Positions 52,318-61,589 of a stretch of 64,000 bases of DNA are shown here, piece after piece. The position numbers and the translations under genes are program-made. Under the pieces are notes generated by a model that had not been told where the DNA came from, did not search any database, and saw nothing but the letters and a program-made list of their open reading frames with translations. Source of the stretch: Bacillota bacterium (GTDB lineage Bacteria > Bacillota > Clostridia > Lachnospirales > Lachnospiraceae); assembly GCA_023416695.1 (NCBI GenBank), contig JAEZGY010000019.1:1-64000 (forward strand). Direction: 5' to 3'. Positions within the stretch are counted from its first letter, which is position 1; each line of letters opens with the position of its first letter.

Positions 52318-52773
52318 ATGAAGTATGATAGATTAATATTTGTCTGTACAGGGAATACTTGTAGAAGCCCTATGGCAGAAGCACTTTATAATCGTATGGA
52401 GACTGTGGGAAGTATTGATGTAGCATCTAGGGGAATAGTAGTATTATTTCCAGAGCCAGCTAATCCAAAGGCATGTGCCGTGTTAAAAAACAATGACCTA
52501 TCCATAGATAACCACACAGCAACCCCTCTCTTACCGGAAGATGTAACTGATAACACACTGATTCTGACGATGACGGGCAAGCAGAAGCAACACATTAAAG
52601 AGAACTATGAGATGGCAAATGAAGTATATACCATCAAAGAATTTGTGGGCTTAGAGGGAGATGTAATAGACCCTTATGGAGGTACTCTGCTGGATTATGA
52701 GGATTGCTATAATGAACTTTCACAATTAGTGAAGAAAACCATATATCAATTACATGAGGAGGATAATCAATGA
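52318..52773 (+). CDS. Low-molecular-weight protein phosphatase (YwlE-like)
   Basis: 151 residues. The P-loop FVCTGNTCRSPMAEAL at about 8-23 is the LMW phosphatase signature C-x5-R. Thr in the loop (CTGNTCRS) is the form reported for arginine phosphatase YwlE; tyrosine phosphatases usually have Ile or Leu there. The general acid Asp is in VIDPYGGTLLDYEDC. It probably removes phosphate from protein arginine. Position between sua5 and rpiB matches ywlE of Bacillus. Its end overlaps rpiB by four bases. Confidence 0.9.
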   Translation: MKYDRLIFVCTGNTCRSPMAEALYNRMETVGSIDVASRGIVVLFPEPANPKACAVLKNNDLSIDNHTATPLLPEDVTDNTLILTMTGKQKQHIKENYEMANEVYTIKEFVGLEGDVIDPYGGTLLDYEDCYNELSQLVKKTIYQLHEEDNQ

Positions 52774-53198
52774 TAGCGATAGCATCAGACCATGGTGGTT
52801 TTGAGTTGAAGCAAGAAATAAGAAAGTATTTAGATGAGAGAAATATTCCATATAAGGATTTTGGCACCAATAGTACAGATTCCTGTGACTATCCTGTATA
52901 TGCCAAAGAGGTAGCTCATGCAGTAGCAAATAAAGAATTTGAGAAGGGAATTCTAATCTGTGGAACAGGAATTGGGATTTCTATAGCTGCCAATAAAGTA
53001 AAGGGTATTCGAGCGGCTCTTTGTCATGATTGCTTTAGTGCCCAGGCAACTAGAGAGCACAACGATGCCAATATCTTAGCAATGGGTGGTAGAGTAATAG
53101 GTGCAGGATTAGCACTAAAAATCGTGGATACCTTCTTAAACACAGAGTTTTCCAATGATGAACGTCATAAAAGAAGAATTGATTTGATAGAAGAATAA
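52770..53198 (+). CDS. rpiB: Ribose-5-phosphate isomerase B
   Basis: 142 residues. RpiB/LacAB motifs are ASDHGGFELKQ, CGTGIGISIAANKVKGIRA (active-site Cys near 67) and HNDANILAMGGRVIG. It interconverts ribose 5-phosphate and ribulose 5-phosphate in the cytosol. GAGGAGG-type site lies inside the previous gene's end. It closes the sua5 operon ahead of a strong terminator. Allose isomerase activity is a lesser alternative. Confidence 0.94.
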   Translation: MIAIASDHGGFELKQEIRKYLDERNIPYKDFGTNSTDSCDYPVYAKEVAHAVANKEFEKGILICGTGIGISIAANKVKGIRAALCHDCFSAQATREHNDANILAMGGRVIGAGLALKIVDTFLNTEFSNDERHKRRIDLIEE

Positions 53199-53221
53199 CT
53201 TTTTAGATTATAATGATAAGT

Positions 53222-53273
53222 ACGGGGCTGTCGCTTTAACGAATGGAAATCGTGAAGCGACAGCCCCGTTTTA
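53222..53273. terminator. Bidirectional terminator between rpiB and DUF402 gene
   Basis: ACGGGGCTGTCGCTT pairs with AAGCGACAGCCCCGT and is followed by TTT. It lies ten bases from the end of the convergent gene. Confidence 0.9.
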
Positions 53274-53282
53274 TGTACCTAA

Positions 53283-53765
53283 TTATTCAATATAATCTTC
53301 TATCATTTTTTGATATTCTGTAAAATTCCCTGAATAGATTTCCTTTAATAATAAGTCTGTTTGCTCTAATGCCATACAAGCCTGTTCTTTTGACAATAAG
53401 CCTTGCTTTATGGCCTCTGCAAGTTCATCCAAATCTAAGACTTTTACTGTATTTTCTTCTGATATCACCACATCCACAAGCAAATCGATTACCGTAAGAG
53501 AATTTAAGTTTACATCATAGGAATGCGTAATAATATCGCAGTACCAGTATACCAGTTGGTCCTTGTGGTCAAATATTTTACTTATCTTAAATCCCTTGTC
53601 TAATAGATAGGCAGACCAACCATAAGCAATGTCCTCTCTAGGCTTTAGAGATTGCCACTTGGTAATTACCAATCTATCATCAGCAGATACAATCATGTCA
53701 TCTTTTAGAGCAATCAGTTCCTCTGGAATAATGCGTTTTCGGTATAGAATTATGTCTTTATTCAT
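53283..53765 (-). CDS. DUF402-domain protein
   Basis: 160 residues. The DUF402 core is visible as YWYCDIITHSYDVNLNSLTV and IDLLVDVVISE, with the later DLDELAEAIKQGLLSKEQA helix. Members with this core include nucleoside phosphate phosphatases (Ntdp-like) and ribonuclease G/E-associated domains. A role in nucleotide turnover is possible but not shown. AGGAGG stands before ATG 53765. It faces the rpiB operon. Confidence 0.82.
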   Translation of the reverse strand: MNKDIILYRKRIIPEELIALKDDMIVSADDRLVITKWQSLKPREDIAYGWSAYLLDKGFKISKIFDHKDQLVYWYCDIITHSYDVNLNSLTVIDLLVDVVISEENTVKVLDLDELAEAIKQGLLSKEQACMALEQTDLLLKEIYSGNFTEYQKMIEDYIE

Positions 53766-53933
53766 ACAGAACCTCCTTTTAGTATAAGAGCTTTCTACGA
53801 TTATAACATTTAATGAGGTTTTTAGATATATTAAATTAGCAAGTTTTCACGAATAAAGAAGAAATGACAAACACATGATAATTACAATTAGCAGAATAAG
53901 GACGTGCTGGTTGTTCATACTGAGGTGAATCTA

Positions 53934-54284
53934 GTGAAAAAAAATAATGAAGTTATAAAAGGGCTGATTATGATTAGCCAGATAGGTCTAACCATGCTGG
54001 TGCCGATTTTTTTGTGTATATTCATAGGATACCAGTTAGACCGTAAGTTTAATACAGGCTTTTGGTTTATTGTTTTTCTTATCTTAGGCTTTATGACTGC
54101 TTTTCGTAATGTATATGTGTTAACTAAGCAGTTTTATGCTAAGGACAAAGCAAGGGAAGATGCTAATCTTAGGTATATGGAGAGTCTAAAGAGGGAAAGA
54201 AAACAGGGGGAGAAGATGCCCCCTTGTAACACGGAGAGTGAGGCAGAAACTAAGAATAATATAGCGAAAGGAAGGTTATCATGA
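53934..54284 (+). CDS. atpZ: AtpZ-like F1Fo-associated membrane protein
   Basis: 116 residues from GTG 53934, after GAGGTGA. Two membrane helices (about 8-33 and 42-62) and a charged C-terminal tail give the AtpZ/AtpI-family look (FIGYQLDRKFNTGFWFIV). It heads the ATP synthase operon. AtpZ with AtpI is reported to help ion handling or c-ring assembly. Assignment rests on position and topology. Confidence 0.82.
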   Translation: MKKNNEVIKGLIMISQIGLTMLVPIFLCIFIGYQLDRKFNTGFWFIVFLILGFMTAFRNVYVLTKQFYAKDKAREDANLRYMESLKRERKQGEKMPPCNTESEAETKNNIAKGRLS

Positions 54285-54661
54285 AAGAAGAGAAGAAAAC
54301 GCTGATGGAAATGATGGTGGGCTTACTAGTTTCTACCCTTTTTGTTTTGATTATTGGAGTGGTAGTAGTCAATGATAAATTAGCGTATATTCTAGGTGTT
54401 TTGTTTGGGAGTGTAGTTGCATGTATTGTTTTGCTGCAGATGTATCATACACTAGATAAAGCGTTTGATATGGAGGAAAAAAGAGCCACTAGGTACATGG
54501 TTTTGGCATCCATTGTTCGGCTGGCCATTATGGGAGTCGCCCTGGCAGTAGGGGTACTGTTGCCAAATGTATTTAATGTAGTAGGTATTTTATTTGGCCT
54601 ACTTACCTTAAAGCTTTGTGCCTTTATACAACCCATTGTCCGCAAGATAATTGCTTTATAG
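54281..54661 (+). CDS. atpI: ATP synthase subunit I (AtpI)
   Basis: 126 residues with four membrane helices. The ATG overlaps atpZ by four bases. Its place directly before atpB and the topology match AtpI, an assembly chaperone for the c ring. Sequence conservation in this family is low, so the call depends on context. Confidence 0.82.
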   Translation: MKEEKKTLMEMMVGLLVSTLFVLIIGVVVVNDKLAYILGVLFGSVVACIVLLQMYHTLDKAFDMEEKRATRYMVLASIVRLAIMGVALAVGVLLPNVFNVVGILFGLLTLKLCAFIQPIVRKIIAL

Positions 54662-54693
54662 TGATGAAATAATGAACAAAGGAAGGTGAGAGA

Positions 54694-55461
54694 GTGGTAA
54701 GTCAGTTTGCCCTATTTTTAACGCAGGGAGCAACTGAGGCTACTAAGCAGGCAGGTGGTAGCAGTAGCTTAGGAATTGGGATTGATGGATATTATAAGTA
54801 TTCTCTATTTGGACATGAGGTATATCTAACCAATACTCATATTTCAATTTTTATTGTCATGTTAGTCATCCTTGGATTTGCAATTGCTGCCAATATTGCG
54901 ATTCGAAAAGCAGATCCTACAAAACCTCCAGGTGTATTTCTTAATATTGTGGAGCTAATTGTAGAGAAAATTGATGATCTTACAAGGGCTAATATGGGAG
55001 ATGATAAATATTTGAAATTCTCCAATTATATTGGAACTTTGTTTATCTTTCTCCCATTTGCTAACCTGGCAGGGTTGTTCTTGCTTAGACCGCCAACAGC
55101 AGATTATGGTGTAACCTTACCTTTAGGTCTGATTACCTTTGTACTGATTCAGTACAATGGTATCAAATATCAGAAGCTAGGACGATTGACAGGACTGTTT
55201 AAACCAATTCCTATTCTGTTTCCAATCAACCTAATCGGGGAGTTCGCAGTACCATTATCTTTATCCCTACGTCTGTTTGGTAACATTATGTCAGGTACGG
55301 TAATGATGGGATTAATCTATGGCTTATTACCATGGTTCTTTACTCTTGTTTACCCTGCATTTTTACATGCATACTTTGACTTGTTCTCAGGTTTAATTCA
55401 AACCTACGTATTTTGTATGTTAACAATGGTATTTATTTCTCAGACCTATGAAGAGGAATAA
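54694..55461 (+). CDS. atpB: ATP synthase Fo subunit a
   Basis: 255 residues from GTG 54694, after GGAAGGTGAGAG. Five to six membrane helices. The essential arginine lies in PLSLSLRLFGNIMSG. FDLFSGLIQTYVFCMLTMVFI forms the last helix with the family motif SGLIQTYVF. Subunit a carries the ion half-channels next to the c ring. Confidence 0.95.
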   Translation: MVSQFALFLTQGATEATKQAGGSSSLGIGIDGYYKYSLFGHEVYLTNTHISIFIVMLVILGFAIAANIAIRKADPTKPPGVFLNIVELIVEKIDDLTRANMGDDKYLKFSNYIGTLFIFLPFANLAGLFLLRPPTADYGVTLPLGLITFVLIQYNGIKYQKLGRLTGLFKPIPILFPINLIGEFAVPLSLSLRLFGNIMSGTVMMGLIYGLLPWFFTLVYPAFLHAYFDLFSGLIQTYVFCMLTMVFISQTYEEE

Positions 55462-55508
55462 GAAAAGCAAGAGATATAAAACAATTTACTTTTAAGGAGG
55501 ACTTTTTT

Positions 55509-55766
55509 ATGGATATGATTACAGGAACGGACATTATTAAAGCAGCTTCAGCCATTGGTGCTGGCATTGCTATGATTGCAGGTATTGGACCTGGTATTGG
55601 ACAGGGTATTGCTGCTGGTTATGGTGCATCCGCAGTTGGACGAAACCCTGGGGCAAGAGGTAACATTATGTCTACCATGCTACTTGGTCAGGCGGTTGCT
55701 GAAACGACTGGTCTTTACGGCTTTGCAGTTGCCATTATCCTGTTATTTGCTAACCCATTCTTCTAG
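55509..55766 (+). CDS. atpE: ATP synthase Fo subunit c with Na+-binding signature
   Basis: 85 residues, two membrane helices. Helix 1 shows GIGPGIGQG with Gln at 32. Helix 2 shows QAVAETTGLYG, with Val63, Glu65, Thr66 and Tyr70. Gln32, Val63, Glu65, Ser/Thr66 and Tyr70 are the ligands known from the Na+-driven c ring of Ilyobacter tartaricus, at the same residue numbers. A Na+-translocating enzyme is therefore predicted. AAGGAGG precedes the ATG. Confidence 0.95.
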   Translation: MDMITGTDIIKAASAIGAGIAMIAGIGPGIGQGIAAGYGASAVGRNPGARGNIMSTMLLGQAVAETTGLYGFAVAIILLFANPFF

Positions 55767-55813
55767 ATTCTTTACCACTTAGGTAGGTGTAAAAGGAGAA
55801 AGGAGGCCAGAAA

Positions 55814-56386
55814 GTGAGTGGTATATTGACGGGATTAGGAACAACCTCTTTGTTTCTTCAAGAGGGTATGAAGGACCGAATCTTTGGACTAGACTGGCAG
55901 CTGTTAAATGATATTGGGGTCACTGGACTGTCCATTTTCGTATTGTTTATTTTCTTATCCTATCTGTTGTTCAATCCAGCACGTAAATTCTTACAAAAAC
56001 GTCAGGACTTTGTAAAAGATCAGCTTACTGAGGCAACAGAGAGTAAGGAAGCGGCCAATCAAGCAAAGCTTATGTATAGTGCAAAATTAAAGGATGTAGA
56101 CAAAGAAGCGGAGCAAATTCTTTCTGATACGAGAAAGAAAGCCCTAAAGAGAGAAGCCGCCATGATTGAGGAGGCAAAAGAAGAAGCCCATCGAATTGTA
56201 GAGCAGGCGGGAAAAGAAGCCGAGCTTGAGAAGAGTAGGGTGCAAAATGAGATAAAGCAGGAAATGATTACAGTAGCAGCGGCTATGGCAGGAAAGTTTA
56301 TTGAAGCTTCTATCGACCAGTCTAGGCAGGATCAACTTTTGGAAGAAGCATTAAAGGAAATGGGTGATAGCACATGGCAAAGCTAG
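55814..56386 (+). CDS. atpF: ATP synthase Fo subunit b
   Basis: 190 residues from GTG 55814, after AGGAGG. One membrane helix at about 37-55 (LSIFVLFIFLSYLLF) is followed by a long charged coiled coil rich in Lys, Glu and Ala. It is the peripheral stalk that holds F1 against rotation. The end overlaps atpH by 13 bases. Confidence 0.93.
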   Translation: MSGILTGLGTTSLFLQEGMKDRIFGLDWQLLNDIGVTGLSIFVLFIFLSYLLFNPARKFLQKRQDFVKDQLTEATESKEAANQAKLMYSAKLKDVDKEAEQILSDTRKKALKREAAMIEEAKEEAHRIVEQAGKEAELEKSRVQNEIKQEMITVAAAMAGKFIEASIDQSRQDQLLEEALKEMGDSTWQS

Positions 56387-56907
56387 TTGCAAAAACCTAC
56401 GGAGATGCGTTATTTGAAGTAGCTTTAGAGGATGGAATATTGGAGACTCTTACAAAAGAGGTAAAGACAATGCATCAAATACTAAAGGAAAATAAGGACT
56501 TGTCTCAAATGATCAGTCATCCTAAGGTTTCTAAAAAAGAGAAAATACAAGTACTTGAACGAATATTCAAGGGACGTTTTTCTGACACTCTAGTCGGTTT
56601 TCTTATATTAGTCGTAGAAAAAGGAAGATATACAGAGGTTCCCGCTATTTTTAAACATTATATGGATCGAGTGCGGGAGCATATGAAGATAGGCGTCGTA
56701 TGGGTGACCAGTGCCTATCCTTTGGCAAAGAAGCAACAAGACAAAATAGAAAAAAGATTGTTAGACACAACACAGTATAAAATGCTAGAGATGCATTTTG
56801 CTGTGGATGAATCCATTCTTGGTGGACTAATCATACGAATTAAGGACAGAGTGGTGGATAACTCACTTAAGAGTCAATTAAAAGAAATGACAAAGGTATT
56901 AATATAA
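56374..56907 (+). CDS. atpH: ATP synthase F1 subunit delta
   Basis: 177 residues. The N-terminal helical domain begins AKTYGDALFEVALEDG and the C-terminal part has VDESILGGLIIRIKDRVVDN, both OSCP/delta hallmarks. It links the top of F1 to subunit b. Position between atpF and atpA is canonical. Confidence 0.93.
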   Translation: MAKLVAKTYGDALFEVALEDGILETLTKEVKTMHQILKENKDLSQMISHPKVSKKEKIQVLERIFKGRFSDTLVGFLILVVEKGRYTEVPAIFKHYMDRVREHMKIGVVWVTSAYPLAKKQQDKIEKRLLDTTQYKMLEMHFAVDESILGGLIIRIKDRVVDNSLKSQLKEMTKVLI

Positions 56908-56935
56908 ACTTACAGAAAGAAGGTGCATAGGTATC

Positions 56936-58447
56936 ATGAATTTAAAACCGGAAGAAATCAGTTCTGTCATCAAGGAGCAGATTCGCAATTATAGTACAAA
57001 ACTTCAAGTGTCTGACGTAGGTACTATAATTCAGGTTGCCGATGGTATTGCTCGTATTCATGGACTTGAGAATGCCATGCAGGGTGAGCTTATTGAATTT
57101 CCAGGCGAAGTTTATGGTATGGTGCTTAACCTAGAGGAGGACAATGTCGGATGCGTTCTTCTTGGCTCATCTACTCATATTAGTGAGGGTGATGTAGTTA
57201 AGACCACAGGCCGTGTTGTTGAGGTGCCAGTGGGAGATGCCATGCTAGGGCGTGTTGTCAATGCACTAGGGCAACCTATCGATGGAAAGGGTCCCATTCA
57301 TACAGAGAAATATCGTAAAATTGAACGAGTGGCATCTGGTGTAATTTCTCGTAAATCCGTAGATACCCCCTTACAGACAGGAATCAAAGCCATTGACTCC
57401 ATGGTACCAATCGGAAGAGGCCAACGTGAGTTAATCATTGGCGATAGACAGACAGGTAAAACTGCCATTGCACTAGACACGATTATTAATCAAAAGGGTC
57501 AGGGTGTGTATTGCATCTACGTAGCCATTGGTCAGAAGGCGTCCACCGTTGCTACCATTGTAAAAACCTTAGAGGAAAGAGAAGCCATGTCCTACTCCAC
57601 TGTAGTAGCGGCCACCGCAAGTGAGCTTGCTCCTCTACAATATATTGCTCCATATGCAGGCTGTGCCATAGGCGAGGAGTGGATGGAGTCTGGTAAGGAT
57701 GTACTCATCGTTTATGATGATTTAAGTAAGCATGCAACGGCGTATCGTACGCTGTCCTTACTTCTTCGTCGTCCACCAGGTCGTGAGGCTTATCCAGGTG
57801 ATGTATTTTACCTTCATTCCAGATTATTAGAACGTGCTGCTCGTCTATCTGATGAGCTTGGAGGAGGTTCCTTAACTGCCCTTCCTCTCATTGAAACCCA
57901 AGCAGGTGACGTATCCGCGTATATTCCAACCAACGTAATCTCTATTACAGACGGACAGATTTATCTAGAATCAGAGATGTTTAACGCAGGCTTTCGGCCA
58001 GCTGTTAACCCAGGACTATCCGTTTCTCGTGTAGGTGGTAGTGCTCAAATCAAAGCCATGAAAAAGATTGCAGGACCTATCCGTATTGAACTTGCTCAGT
58101 ATCGTGAGCTGGCAGCCTTTGCCCAATTTGGTTCAGATTTAGATGCAGACACCAAGGAGAAGTTAGCACAGGGCGAGCGTATTCGTGAGATGCTAAAGCA
58201 ACCTCAGTATCAACCAATGCCAGTGGAATATCAGGTTATCATCATCTATGCAGCAGTAAACAAATATTTGCTAGATATTCCAGTGAATCGTATTTTGGAA
58301 TTTCAGAAAGGATTGTTTGAGTATATGGATACCAAATATCCTGAGATACCAGAAGCCATTCGTACAGATAAGGAAATTAAGGAAGAGACAGAAGCCAGCA
58401 TGATAAAAGTAATTGAAGAATACAAGAAAGTCTTTGGGACGGAATAG
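56936..58447 (+). CDS. atpA: ATP synthase F1 subunit alpha
   Basis: 503 residues. The P-loop is GDRQTGKTAIAL, with the arginine-finger region NPGLSVSRVGGSAQ. Length and motifs are standard. It forms the non-catalytic nucleotide sites of the F1 hexamer. GAAGGTG precedes the ATG. Confidence 0.97.
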   Translation: MNLKPEEISSVIKEQIRNYSTKLQVSDVGTIIQVADGIARIHGLENAMQGELIEFPGEVYGMVLNLEEDNVGCVLLGSSTHISEGDVVKTTGRVVEVPVGDAMLGRVVNALGQPIDGKGPIHTEKYRKIERVASGVISRKSVDTPLQTGIKAIDSMVPIGRGQRELIIGDRQTGKTAIALDTIINQKGQGVYCIYVAIGQKASTVATIVKTLEEREAMSYSTVVAATASELAPLQYIAPYAGCAIGEEWMESGKDVLIVYDDLSKHATAYRTLSLLLRRPPGREAYPGDVFYLHSRLLERAARLSDELGGGSLTALPLIETQAGDVSAYIPTNVISITDGQIYLESEMFNAGFRPAVNPGLSVSRVGGSAQIKAMKKIAGPIRIELAQYRELAAFAQFGSDLDADTKEKLAQGERIREMLKQPQYQPMPVEYQVIIIYAAVNKYLLDIPVNRILEFQKGLFEYMDTKYPEIPEAIRTDKEIKEETEASMIKVIEEYKKVFGTE

Positions 58448-58461
58448 AGAGGTGAACGAAT

Positions 58462-59340
58462 ATGGCCTCTATGAGAGATATTAAGAGACGAAGAGATTCT
58501 ATTACTAGTACTAGTCACATTACCAAAGCAATGAAGTTGGTTTCTACAGTAAAGCTACAGAAATCGAAAAGTCGTGCGGAGGTGTCAAAGCCTTATTTTC
58601 AATCCATGTATAGCACTGTAGCCTCTATTCTTACTAAGTCAGGGGAATTAAATCACCCATTTATCCATGGAAATGAATCCAGTAAAAAGGCAGTGATTGT
58701 GATTACCTCTAACAGAGGATTAGCTGGAGGTTATAACTCTAATGTGGTGAAGCTTCTTCTTCAAGGAGACTTTAAGAAGGAGGATACTCTTATTTATGCC
58801 ATAGGGCGTAAGGGAAAGGATGCACTTCATAGGCGTGGATATACCATAGCCCTAGATGATTCCGAGGTAATGAATAATCCTTTATATAGTGATGCTGCTT
58901 CTATTGGAGGTAGATTACTAGAGTCTTTTACAAATGGTGAAATAGGAGAGATTTATCTAGCGTACACCGTTTTTAAGAATACGGTGAGTCACATTCCTAC
59001 CTTAAAACGACTTCTACCTGTAGAAACGGTTCTTGACGATGCTAGTCTAGAAGAGGAAGAGCAGGACCCTTATGATGCTATGACTTTGATGGACTTTGAA
59101 ACAGAGGCAGAGGAAACCTTAGAGTTGTTAATTCCGAAATATGTGAAGAGTTTAATATATGGTGGTCTTATTGAGGCCCTTGCCAGTGAAAATGGTGCTA
59201 GAATGCAAGCAATGGATTCTGCAACCAACAATGCAAATGAGATGATAGATAACCTATCCCTAAGCTATAATCGAGCCAGACAAGCATCCATTACCCAAGA
59301 GATTACGGAGATTGTGGCTGGAGCTAGCGCAATTAGTTAA
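58462..59340 (+). CDS. atpG: ATP synthase F1 subunit gamma
   Basis: 292 residues. The N-terminal coiled coil MRDIKRRRDSITSTSHITKA and the C-terminal coil (EMIDNLSLSYNRARQASITQ) form the rotor shaft, and the middle carries TSNRGLAGGYNSNV. Standard length. It couples c-ring rotation to catalysis in beta. Confidence 0.96.
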   Translation: MASMRDIKRRRDSITSTSHITKAMKLVSTVKLQKSKSRAEVSKPYFQSMYSTVASILTKSGELNHPFIHGNESSKKAVIVITSNRGLAGGYNSNVVKLLLQGDFKKEDTLIYAIGRKGKDALHRRGYTIALDDSEVMNNPLYSDAASIGGRLLESFTNGEIGEIYLAYTVFKNTVSHIPTLKRLLPVETVLDDASLEEEEQDPYDAMTLMDFETEAEETLELLIPKYVKSLIYGGLIEALASENGARMQAMDSATNNANEMIDNLSLSYNRARQASITQEITEIVAGASAIS

Positions 59341-59383
59341 TACAGGTTAGAGAAAAGAAACAAGAAAAGGAGTGAGAAAACAG

Positions 59384-60775
59384 ATGGCAAATGAAAACAT
59401 TGGGAAAATCACTCAGGTCATTAGTGCAGTATTGGATGTTAAGTTTGACGGCAGTAAGCTGCCTGAAATACATGAAGCGATTAATATTCCAAGGGAGGAA
59501 GGAGAAACCCTTGTAGTGGAGGTTGCACAACATCTAGGAGATGATACTGTTCGATGTATAGCCATGGGATCGACAGATGGATTAAAGCGTGGCATGAATG
59601 CCATTGCAACAGGTGCGCCAATCTCTGTTCCTGTGGGAGAAGAAACCTTAGGCCGTATGTTTAACGTACTTGGTCAACCCATTGATAATAAAGAACCGCC
59701 AAAGAATGTAAAATATGAACCAATCCATCGAGCAGCTCCAAAGTTTGAGGAACAGGCTACTTCTACGGAGATGTTAGAGACAGGTATTAAAGTAGTAGAC
59801 CTTCTTTGCCCATATCAAAAGGGTGGTAAAATCGGTCTGTTTGGTGGCGCTGGTGTTGGTAAGACCGTATTAATTCAGGAGTTGATTACCAATATTGCTA
59901 CAGAGCATGGTGGCTACTCTGTATTTACTGGAGTTGGAGAGAGAACCAGAGAAGGAAATGACCTGTATCATGAGATGATAGACTCCGGTGTAATCAATAA
60001 GACTACCATGGTATTTGGTCAGATGAATGAGCCACCAGGAGCCAGAATGAGAGTAGGTCTTACAGGGCTAACCATGGCAGAGTATTTCCGAGATAAAGGC
60101 GGTAAGGATGTTCTTCTGTTCATAGACAACATTTTTCGTTTTACCCAAGCCGGTTCTGAGGTGTCTGCCTTACTAGGTCGTATGCCTTCAGCCGTTGGAT
60201 ATCAGCCAACCTTGCAGACGGAAATGGGTTCTCTTCAGGAGAGAATCACTTCAACTAAGAGTGGTTCCATTACCTCTGTACAGGCAGTATATGTGCCAGC
60301 AGATGACCTAACGGACCCTGCTCCAGCAACTACCTTTGCCCACCTAGATGCGACTACCGTACTTAGCCGTTCTATAGTAGAGCTCGGTATCTATCCTGCT
60401 GTAGATCCACTGGAGTCTACCTCCAGAATCTTGGACCCCCGTGTGGTTGGTGAGGAGCATTATAAGGTTGCTCGTGGGGTACAGGAAATCCTTCAAAGAT
60501 ATAAGGAACTACAGGATATTATCGCCATTCTTGGTATGGATGAGCTATCAGAGGAAGAGAAGCTTGTAGTTGCCCGTGCAAGAAAGATACAACGTTTCTT
60601 ATCTCAACCATTTCATGTGGCAGAGCAGTTTACGGGCATTACGGGTAGATATGTACCAATTCAGGACACCATTCAAGGCTTTCAAGAAATACTAGATGGT
60701 AAGCATGACGACATTCCAGAAAGCCATTTCTTAAATGCTGGTAACATCGATGACGTTCTTGCTCGTGTAAAGTAG
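59384..60775 (+). CDS. atpD: ATP synthase F1 subunit beta
   Basis: 463 residues from ATG 59384; an in-frame GTG at 59372 overlaps the AAAGGAG site. The P-loop is GGAGVGKTVLIQE, the catalytic Glu lies in GVGERTREGNDL and the DELSEEE loop in GMDELSEEEKL. It performs ATP synthesis and hydrolysis in F1. Confidence 0.97.
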   Translation: MANENIGKITQVISAVLDVKFDGSKLPEIHEAINIPREEGETLVVEVAQHLGDDTVRCIAMGSTDGLKRGMNAIATGAPISVPVGEETLGRMFNVLGQPIDNKEPPKNVKYEPIHRAAPKFEEQATSTEMLETGIKVVDLLCPYQKGGKIGLFGGAGVGKTVLIQELITNIATEHGGYSVFTGVGERTREGNDLYHEMIDSGVINKTTMVFGQMNEPPGARMRVGLTGLTMAEYFRDKGGKDVLLFIDNIFRFTQAGSEVSALLGRMPSAVGYQPTLQTEMGSLQERITSTKSGSITSVQAVYVPADDLTDPAPATTFAHLDATTVLSRSIVELGIYPAVDPLESTSRILDPRVVGEEHYKVARGVQEILQRYKELQDIIAILGMDELSEEEKLVVARARKIQRFLSQPFHVAEQFTGITGRYVPIQDTIQGFQEILDGKHDDIPESHFLNAGNIDDVLARVK

Positions 60776-60791
60776 AGTAGGGAGGGATACG

Positions 60792-61208
60792 GTGGCAGAT
60801 ACAAAAGTAATGAACTTAAAAATCATTTCTCCTGATCGGATTTTTTATGAGGGAAACGTGGAAATGTTAGAAGTTACAACAACAGAGGGCGACATGGGAA
60901 TCTATCCAGAACACATTCCTTTGACAGCGATTATATCTCCTGGAGTATTAAGAATCCATGAACCAGGAGAAGTAAAAGAGGCTGCCCTCCATGATGGGTT
61001 TATAGAAATTCAAAAGAAGAAGGTAGTGATACTGGCAGAATCCTGTGAGTGGCCAGATGAAATCGATATAAACCGCGCTAGAGAAGCAAAGATTCGCGCC
61101 GAAAGAAGGCTAAAGGGTGAAGAGGGTGATATCAATGACCTTCGTGCAGAAGCAGCCCTACGTCGCTCTATTACACGAATTGGATTAGCAGAGAAGTATA
61201 ATAGATAG
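60792..61208 (+). CDS. atpC: ATP synthase F1 subunit epsilon
   Basis: 138 residues from GTG 60792, after GGAGGG. The N-terminal beta sandwich shows EGDMGIYPEHIPLTAII and the C-terminal helical hairpin is present. It is the last gene of the atp operon. Rightward transcription then enters structured element copy 5. Confidence 0.94.
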   Translation: MADTKVMNLKIISPDRIFYEGNVEMLEVTTTEGDMGIYPEHIPLTAIISPGVLRIHEPGEVKEAALHDGFIEIQKKKVVILAESCEWPDEIDINRAREAKIRAERRLKGEEGDINDLRAEAALRRSITRIGLAEKYNR

Positions 61209-61261
61209 ATGGCGGATGGAAGTATTCCGGAAGATGAGCCTAAAAATTGTATACGGATTAT

Positions 61262-61528
61262 AGGCAAGCGGTTTTGTTGGCATGTTATAGATAGTGACAG
61301 GATACGCTTCGCTATAAGCTAGAAAAGGATGAAAATCTGGCATGAAAGGATATGCCGATTTTCATCTTTTTACTATCTTAGCTGCAACGTGGCCGTTGCC
61401 GCCCCTGTCACTTAGTGACTATATAGTCTATGAGGCAATTTTAAGGCGTTAGGTTGTGAGGCGCCATAAACCTGGCCTAAGGACCGACCTTCACATACAG
61501 CCGTCCACTTAAGAAATCAGAGGCTGCC
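61262..61528 (-). repeat. Structured palindromic element, copy 5 (degenerate)
   Basis: About 267 bp on the minus strand; the outer basal stem is not well kept and its boundaries are approximate. AGTGACAGG (61293-61301) pairs with CCTGTCACT (61404-61412). The small hairpin is GCAACG-GCCA-CGTTGC, changed on both sides relative to the other copies. The long hairpin has GATGAAAATC/GATTTTCATC with apical loop ATCCTTTC on the minus strand. CTTATAGCGAAGCGT is retained. Together with flanks it fills the 381-base gap between atpC and a convergent methyltransferase gene. Confidence 0.8.
61327..61371 (+). terminator. Probable atp operon terminator within element copy 5
   Basis: GATGAAAATC (61328-61337) pairs with GATTTTCATC (61357-61366), then TTTTTA. 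The same hairpin is the variable arm of element copy 5 seen from the other strand. Confidence 0.6.
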
Positions 61529-61589
61529 TTAACTTCCCCGGACAATTTCTGGGATGAGGAAGGTTGTCGCAAACGAGTGGGGCTATTGA

